From: Bacteroidales bacterium UBA1800
GTDB taxonomy: Bacteria; Bacteroidota; Bacteroidia; Bacteroidales; VadinHA17
Direction: 5' to 3'
Assembly (NCBI GenBank): GCA_002319915.1
Contig: DCFQ01000046.1
Location: 1-44,768 of the forward strand
Length of the DNA stretch: 44,768 bases
The translations under genes and the position numbers were made by a program. Of this stretch, positions 40,531 to 44,768 are shown one piece after another (within the stretch, counting starts at the first letter, position 1; every line of letters begins with the position of its first letter). The notes beneath the pieces are model-generated. The model was not told where the DNA came from. It did no database searches and was given only the letters and a program-made list of their open reading frames with translations.

Positions 40531-42015
40531 ATGTACAAATTCAGAGCTCCAGCATTAATAGCATTAAGCGCACTTATGCTTTTTTCATGCAAATCCGGGA
40601 AAGAGAGTAATACATCCACATCCACCGGATGGAAATATAATGATCCTGACAACGGGGGATTTGAAGTAACTCTGAAAGCTGAACAGAAAACCGGACCGGG
40701 CCTCGTACTGATTGAAGGCGGACGCTTTACAATGGGACGGGTGGAACAGGACGTTATGTTTGACTGGAACAATGAACCGAGGACAGTGACGGTTTCATCA
40801 TTCTATATGGATGAAACAGAGGTCAGGAATGTCGACTACAGGGAATACCTGTATTGGCTCAAGAGGGTCTACAAGAGCTATCCCGAGGTATTCAGGAGAG
40901 CGCTGCCCGACACGCTGGTCTGGAGGAGCCCGATGGGATTCAACGATCCATATGTACAATACTATTTCAGGCACCCGTCATACAATAATTACCCGGTAGT
41001 AGGTGTGAGCTGGGTGAAAGCCAACGACTACTGCATGTGGAGGACCGACAGGGTCAATGAGCAGCTCCTGATCGATGAAGGGGAACTTAAATATGATCCC
41101 AATCAGGCCGACGATAAGAATTTCAACACTGAGGCATATCTCGCAGGTCAGTATGAAGGCAATGTCAATCAGCTGAGGGCCAGCCTCAATCCGAACACCA
41201 AGGAGAGGCGCACTACATTCGAGGACGGGCTCCTTCTTCCTTCCTACAGGCTCCCAACCGAAGCAGAATGGGAATTTGCAGCATATGCCCTTAAGGGAAA
41301 TACGTTCGAGGAAAGGATCTACGAAAGAAGGATATATCCCTGGGACGGTCACAATGTGAGGAACGCATCAAAGAAATCCCGCGGCGAAATGATGGCTAAC
41401 TTCGTAAGGGGAAGAGGCGACATGATGGGTGTTGCAGGAAGCCTTAACGACAATGGGAGCATAACAGTCGACGTAAAATCATACTGGCCGAATGATTATG
41501 GACTCTATTGCATGGCAGGAAACGTGAATGAATGGGTGGCAGATATTTACCGTCCCCTTTCGTCGGAAGATGTCGATGCCTTCAATCCCTTCAGGGGCAA
41601 TGTGTACACCGATCTCAAGAGGGATGCCAACGGACTGGTGGTGAGCAAGGATAAGCTCGGTAAGCTGTATATCGATACGGTAAAGGATAAGGATGTTGCA
41701 AACAGGTACAACTATCAGAAGGGCGACTACAGGAACTACAGGGACGGTGACCTTCAGTCGGCCATTCCTTCGGGGGGCGACTGGGTGACCGAGGATAACA
41801 AGCCAGGATCGACCAGGATGTATGCCCAGGGTGAAAATGACTACTTCACGCTTTTAAATGACAATGCCAGGGTTTACAAAGGCGGCTCATGGAAGGACAG
41901 GGCATACTGGCTAAATCCTTCGACCCGCAGATTCCTTGACCAGGAAAGCTCAAGGGATGACCTGGGATTCAGGTGCGCAATGATAAGGGTGGGAAGCCCC
42001 GCAGGACTAAAATAG
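40531..42015 (+). CDS. gldJ: GldJ-like SUMF1-domain lipoprotein (T9SS/gliding)
   Basis: 494 residues from the ATG at 40531 (MYKFRAPALIALSALMLFSC, lipobox LFSC); an upstream in-frame TTG at 40495 would spoil the signal peptide. The SUMF1/formylglycine-enzyme-like domain is complete: LIEGGRFTMGRVEQD, FYMDETEVRNVDYREYL, YNNYPVVGVSWVKANDYCMW, YRLPTEAEWEFAAYAL, YCMAGNVNEWVADIYRP, VYKGGSWKDRAYWLNPSTRR and DDLGFRCAM. In this family the fold is structural. GldJ supports the T9SS/gliding apparatus, protecting GldK in Flavobacterium. Its position beside porU/porV and murF favours GldJ over GldK/PorK, which normally sits with porLMN. A strong terminator-like hairpin follows. Confidence 0.85.
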   Translation: MYKFRAPALIALSALMLFSCKSGKESNTSTSTGWKYNDPDNGGFEVTLKAEQKTGPGLVLIEGGRFTMGRVEQDVMFDWNNEPRTVTVSSFYMDETEVRNVDYREYLYWLKRVYKSYPEVFRRALPDTLVWRSPMGFNDPYVQYYFRHPSYNNYPVVGVSWVKANDYCMWRTDRVNEQLLIDEGELKYDPNQADDKNFNTEAYLAGQYEGNVNQLRASLNPNTKERRTTFEDGLLLPSYRLPTEAEWEFAAYALKGNTFEERIYERRIYPWDGHNVRNASKKSRGEMMANFVRGRGDMMGVAGSLNDNGSITVDVKSYWPNDYGLYCMAGNVNEWVADIYRPLSSEDVDAFNPFRGNVYTDLKRDANGLVVSKDKLGKLYIDTVKDKDVANRYNYQKGDYRNYRDGDLQSAIPSGGDWVTEDNKPGSTRMYAQGENDYFTLLNDNARVYKGGSWKDRAYWLNPSTRRFLDQESSRDDLGFRCAMIRVGSPAGLK

Positions 42016-42057
42016 GAATTGAGAGCTCTTTAAGAGGCTTTACAGATAGATTGTTTT

Positions 42058-42096
42058 AACCGCAAAGATCACAGCATGGCGCTGATCTTTGCGGTT
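42058..42096. terminator. Perfect 14-bp hairpin after gldJ (AACCGCAAAG repeat type)
   Basis: 42058-42071 pairs perfectly with 42083-42096 around an 11-nt loop, flanked by TTGTTTT on the left and ATTTC on the right. That fits a two-way intrinsic terminator between gldJ (stop 42015) and murF. The arm ends AACCGCAAAG are identical to those of the long repeat at 32052-32143, so it also belongs to that repeat family. Confidence 0.75.
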
Positions 42097-42244
42097 ATTT
42101 CATTTCTACCCTTTTATGGTTGCCTCATTTTCTTATCGGGAACCAGGAATCCGTTAAGCAATTTTTATTAATTTTAGAACAGATAATTTACAGGCTGCAG
42201 AAACAGTGAGATAGCCCTTTTGTCAGCAATTCAACTTGAGAAAT

Positions 42245-43540
42245 ATGATTACGGAACAGCTTTACAGGGTTTTCAGAGAAGAATCGACCGGAGTTTCAAT
42301 TGACTCGCGCACGATCAGTAACGGCCAGCTATTTTTTGCCCTCTGGGGGCTCAACTTCAACGGCAACAAATACGCCGCGGATGCAATCGCAAAAGGAGCC
42401 TGCTGTGCTGTTATCGATGACCCGGCATATGAAACTGAAAAGACGCTGCTTGTAGATGACTGCCTTATCGAGCTGCAGGCACTCGCTCTTCATCACAGGA
42501 AGCTCTGCCAGGCCCGAGTGCTGGCTATCACCGGGACAAACGGGAAGACCACCACGAAGGAGCTCATCACGGCGATCATGTCAGGGAAAATGAAAGTCCA
42601 TTCGACAGCCGGGAACCTGAACAATGAGATCGGATTGCCGCTTACCATTCTCTCCGCCCCGGACGACACGGAGATGCTGATCCTGGAAATGGGCGCCAAT
42701 CATATAGGGGAGATCAGGACATTGTGCAACATTGCGCGTCCTGACTACGGGATCATTACGAATATCGGCCATGCCCATCTGGAAGGGTTCGGATCGTTCG
42801 AGGGTGTGGTCAAGGCGAAGAGCGAGCTTTACGAGTTTCTCAAGAAAGTCAACGGAGTTGCAATCTATAATGACAATAATCCGCTTCTCAGGGAGAAGAT
42901 ATATAAGCTTGTGAACAGGGCGGTGCCTTATTCCGACCCGACAGGCGTTCCTCTGACTGTGAAAGCTTTGCCCTCCGAAATGAACCTGGCTGTCGAAGTC
43001 CTCTACCAGCACAGGAGCTGGAGGATCGAGACAGGCCTCTTTGGGATATATAACCTCGAGAATGTCAGGGCCGCCATAGCAGCAGGGTTGTTCCTTGGGG
43101 CTGGTATGGATGATATCGCCCAGGCGATTGGCAGCTATCAGCCCGGAAATAACCGCTCGCAGGTCAGGAAAACGGAAAGTAATACGCTCATCTGCGATTC
43201 CTATAATGCAAACCCAACCAGCATGATGCTGGCAATAAAATCGTTCTCGGAGATCCGGGAGGCAAAAAAAGTGATAATACTTGGCGATATGCTCGAGCTT
43301 GGTGAGAAGAGCGAAGAAGAGCATACTATGGTCCTCGATGCCCTGAAATCAACTGATAACAGCGATGTAATGCTTGTGGGAAGCATGTTCAGCAAGATCA
43401 GCGGAGGATACGGGTTCAAATCATTCCAGGATGTCGGGAGCCTCAGGGAATACCTCAGGAAGCAGCCCGTGACCGGAAGTTACGTGCTTGTCAAGGGGTC
43501 AAGAAGAATGACGCTTGAAAAGGTCTATGACCTTCTTTGA
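42245..43540 (+). CDS. murF: UDP-N-acetylmuramoyl-tripeptide--D-alanyl-D-alanine ligase
   Basis: 431 residues from the ATG at 42245 (MITEQLYRVFREE); a TTG at 42236 would add only three residues. The Mur N-terminal domain has SIDSRTISNGQLFFALWG and AAKGACC-like elements. The ATP P-loop is ITGTNGKTTTKELI with Lys101. The central motifs include AGNLNNEIGLPLTIL, LEMGANHIGEI and GHAHLEGFGS, and the C-terminal domain has CDSYNANPTSM and LGDMLELGEKSEEEH. MurF adds D-Ala-D-Ala to the UDP-MurNAc-tripeptide, the last cytoplasmic step of peptidoglycan precursor synthesis. It lies after gldJ and a terminator, so it likely has its own promoter. It is convergent with the metallophosphoesterase (5-nt gap). 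Confidence 0.97.
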   Translation: MITEQLYRVFREESTGVSIDSRTISNGQLFFALWGLNFNGNKYAADAIAKGACCAVIDDPAYETEKTLLVDDCLIELQALALHHRKLCQARVLAITGTNGKTTTKELITAIMSGKMKVHSTAGNLNNEIGLPLTILSAPDDTEMLILEMGANHIGEIRTLCNIARPDYGIITNIGHAHLEGFGSFEGVVKAKSELYEFLKKVNGVAIYNDNNPLLREKIYKLVNRAVPYSDPTGVPLTVKALPSEMNLAVEVLYQHRSWRIETGLFGIYNLENVRAAIAAGLFLGAGMDDIAQAIGSYQPGNNRSQVRKTESNTLICDSYNANPTSMMLAIKSFSEIREAKKVIILGDMLELGEKSEEEHTMVLDALKSTDNSDVMLVGSMFSKISGGYGFKSFQDVGSLREYLRKQPVTGSYVLVKGSRRMTLEKVYDLL

Positions 43541-43545
43541 ACCAT

Positions 43546-44718
43546 TCAGTCGGCAGTCCCCCGGACAGTGTCCCTGAAGCTTATATTCAAAAGCATAATC
43601 TCAGAATTGCTGCCCGACCTTACCCTGGGCCCCCAGAGCCCGAAGCCGGAAGAGACTATATACTGCGTGTTCCCCTTCCTTTTATAACCGTAGCTGAGCT
43701 CATAAATCCAATTCACGACATGGTTCAGAGGCCACATCTGGCCGTTATGGGTATGCCCCGATAGCTGCAGGTCAACCCTTTGCTGTTCAGATTCCGCAAG
43801 GTTGACCGGCTGATGATCCAGCACGATCACGGGCCTGGTGGTATCGAGCCCGGCAAGTAGCTCGCCCAGCGGCCTGCGCTCTGTGCCGGTGAATCTTTTC
43901 GAATCCCTGTCGAGCCTTCCGATTATCTGGATCCCTCCTTCGATAGTCACAACTTCATCCTTCAGCAGCCTTATTCCCTTGCTTTCGATATATGGTATAG
44001 TTCTTCGTGCGCCTCCTATATACTCATGGTTACCGGTTATCGCATATAAGCCGTCCCTTGAATCCGGAGCCTTAAAATACCTGAGGAGGTCGCTTCTTAG
44101 CACCGGCCCCATTTCCCCGTCGACAATATCGCCAAGGAGTAGCACCAGGTCAGGCTTCAACTCTTTCAGAATCCGGGAAAGCTGGTTCATCGAACGTTTT
44201 CTGATCTCGCTGCCAAGGTGGATGTCGGAGACAGCCGCAATCCGCAGAGACTTAATGTTACCCGCGGATTTGTCGATGGTAATGTCGTATTGTTTAACCC
44301 TGGGGATCAAAGCGTTGATAAACCCACCGGCAATAAGTACAAAGGATAAAGCCAGGGTAAGAAGGAATGACCACTTCCGGAAATGCAAAAGCCTCTCCCC
44401 GGGGAGCATTCCTGCAATCCGGAGAAAGAGCGAGACCAGATCGGAAAGGAGAAGGAAAAGAAATCCGTAGAGCATGAATGCCAGCCAGAATCCCCCGAGG
44501 ATATTAAGGGCATCTGAAACGACTGATGAGTGCCAGGCTTCAAGAAACTTGCCGGCAATGAATGCAAATGCGAGCAGGAAGAAGACAAGGGGGTACCAGA
44601 TCCTGCTGCTATGGAAGAAAGGTACGGAGTGGTAGCCTTTTAGATATATGTATAAATTTGATGATGAGTAAATTGCAAGTACAATCGCAATGAAAATAAG
44701 GAATTGGTAGGTCTTCAT
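43546..44718 (-). CDS. Membrane-anchored metallophosphoesterase
   Basis: 390 residues. The N-terminal ~140 residues hold four or five hydrophobic segments (FLIFIAIVLAIYSSSNLYI, YPLVFFLLAFAFIAGKFL, FWLAFMLYGFLFLLLSDLVSLFL, FLLTLALSFVLIAGGFI). The rest is a calcineurin-like phosphoesterase with the usual metal motifs: SDIHLG (~165), LLGDIVDG, GNHEYIGG, VLDHQPVNL and GHTHNGQMWP (~323). This type (YkuE/YaeI-like) is predicted to cut phosphoester bonds, often of lipid substrates such as UDP-diacylglucosamine, at the membrane; the substrate is unknown here. It is transcribed toward murF and is probably a single gene. The start at 44718 lies well inside the window, so the gene is complete. Confidence 0.93.
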   Translation of the reverse strand: MKTYQFLIFIAIVLAIYSSSNLYIYLKGYHSVPFFHSSRIWYPLVFFLLAFAFIAGKFLEAWHSSVVSDALNILGGFWLAFMLYGFLFLLLSDLVSLFLRIAGMLPGERLLHFRKWSFLLTLALSFVLIAGGFINALIPRVKQYDITIDKSAGNIKSLRIAAVSDIHLGSEIRKRSMNQLSRILKELKPDLVLLLGDIVDGEMGPVLRSDLLRYFKAPDSRDGLYAITGNHEYIGGARRTIPYIESKGIRLLKDEVVTIEGGIQIIGRLDRDSKRFTGTERRPLGELLAGLDTTRPVIVLDHQPVNLAESEQQRVDLQLSGHTHNGQMWPLNHVVNWIYELSYGYKRKGNTQYIVSSGFGLWGPRVRSGSNSEIMLLNISFRDTVRGTAD

Positions 44719-44768
44719 TAATGTTAATATTATAACAACAATCTGCTGAAAGTTTTTCTGCCTTTTAT

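Noticed and set aside
40531..42015. Naming this gene gldK/porK
   Set aside because: GldK/PorK also has a SUMF1 domain but normally sits with porLMN genes. The porU/porV and murF neighbourhood fits GldJ better, though phylogeny would be decisive.
42581..43324. Minus-strand open frame of 247 codons opposite murF
   Set aside because: It lies fully inside murF, whose motifs run through the same region. No start context or domain supports it.

Overview
The window looks like chromosomal DNA of a Bacteroidota bacterium, most likely of the Bacteroidales/Marinilabiliales type. The evidence is a SusC/RagA receptor, core type IX secretion (T9SS) genes (porV, porU, a porP/sprF-type gene, gldJ), Bacteroidota-restricted protein families, and TAnnTTTG-type -7 promoter boxes instead of Pribnow boxes. 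No tRNA, rRNA, CRISPR array, phage, integrase or insertion sequence was seen. Most of the window is core genome, with small intergenic repeats as the mobile-looking component.

Layout. 1-4140: the 5' part of a SusC-like TonB-dependent receptor (runs off the left edge) and a large Asp-box double-propeller lipoprotein, both on the minus strand. 4408-6337: an aldo/keto reductase, a small Cys-rich protein and an orphan membrane protein. 6605-11769: an M3 metallopeptidase lipoprotein (GTG start), a mutarotase-fold-like exported protein, a divergent RlmN-like radical SAM protein and a GNAT acetyltransferase. 11793-16547: two tandem, related periplasmic/outer-membrane proteins (TPR, PD40 propeller, carboxypeptidase-regulatory-like domain, SPOR-like repeats). 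One has an OmpA peptidoglycan-binding domain and the other does not; the first resembles the T9SS protein PorE. 16685-24644: lipoyl E2 acyltransferase, PLP aminotransferase and recR (overlapping), a sodium:solute symporter, an overlapping DUF6452/DUF6048-like pair, and a long-chain acyl-CoA synthetase. 24872-32008: alaS, divergent from two tandem M23 peptidases and a MerR-type regulator, followed by nif3-like and zinc-ribbon/coiled-coil genes. 32211-44718: urocanate hydratase, then ispF-porV-porU on the minus strand, divergent from porP-gldJ-murF on the plus strand, and a membrane metallophosphoesterase.

How it fits together. The right-hand third is a T9SS/cell-envelope locus. PorV and PorU form the attachment (sortase) machinery that finishes secreted T9SS cargo, PorP and GldJ are structural or stabilising components, and MurF supplies peptidoglycan precursor. 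The PorE-like pair at 11.8-16.5 kb may tie outer-membrane complexes to peptidoglycan. The two M23 peptidases and the OmpA/SPOR domains also point to cell-wall work.

Most unusual signals: (i) the PorE-like tandem pair in which one member has lost OmpA but kept tandem SPOR-like modules; (ii) dispersed intergenic palindromes made of 7-bp units (CACGGAG-like or CGCAAAG-like) spaced about 9-11 bp apart, roughly one per DNA turn; (iii) TAnnTTTG boxes so close to start codons that several genes may be transcribed leaderless; (iv) a divergent RlmN-like enzyme with two altered AdoMet-pocket positions. All function calls come from reading the sequence without a database search.
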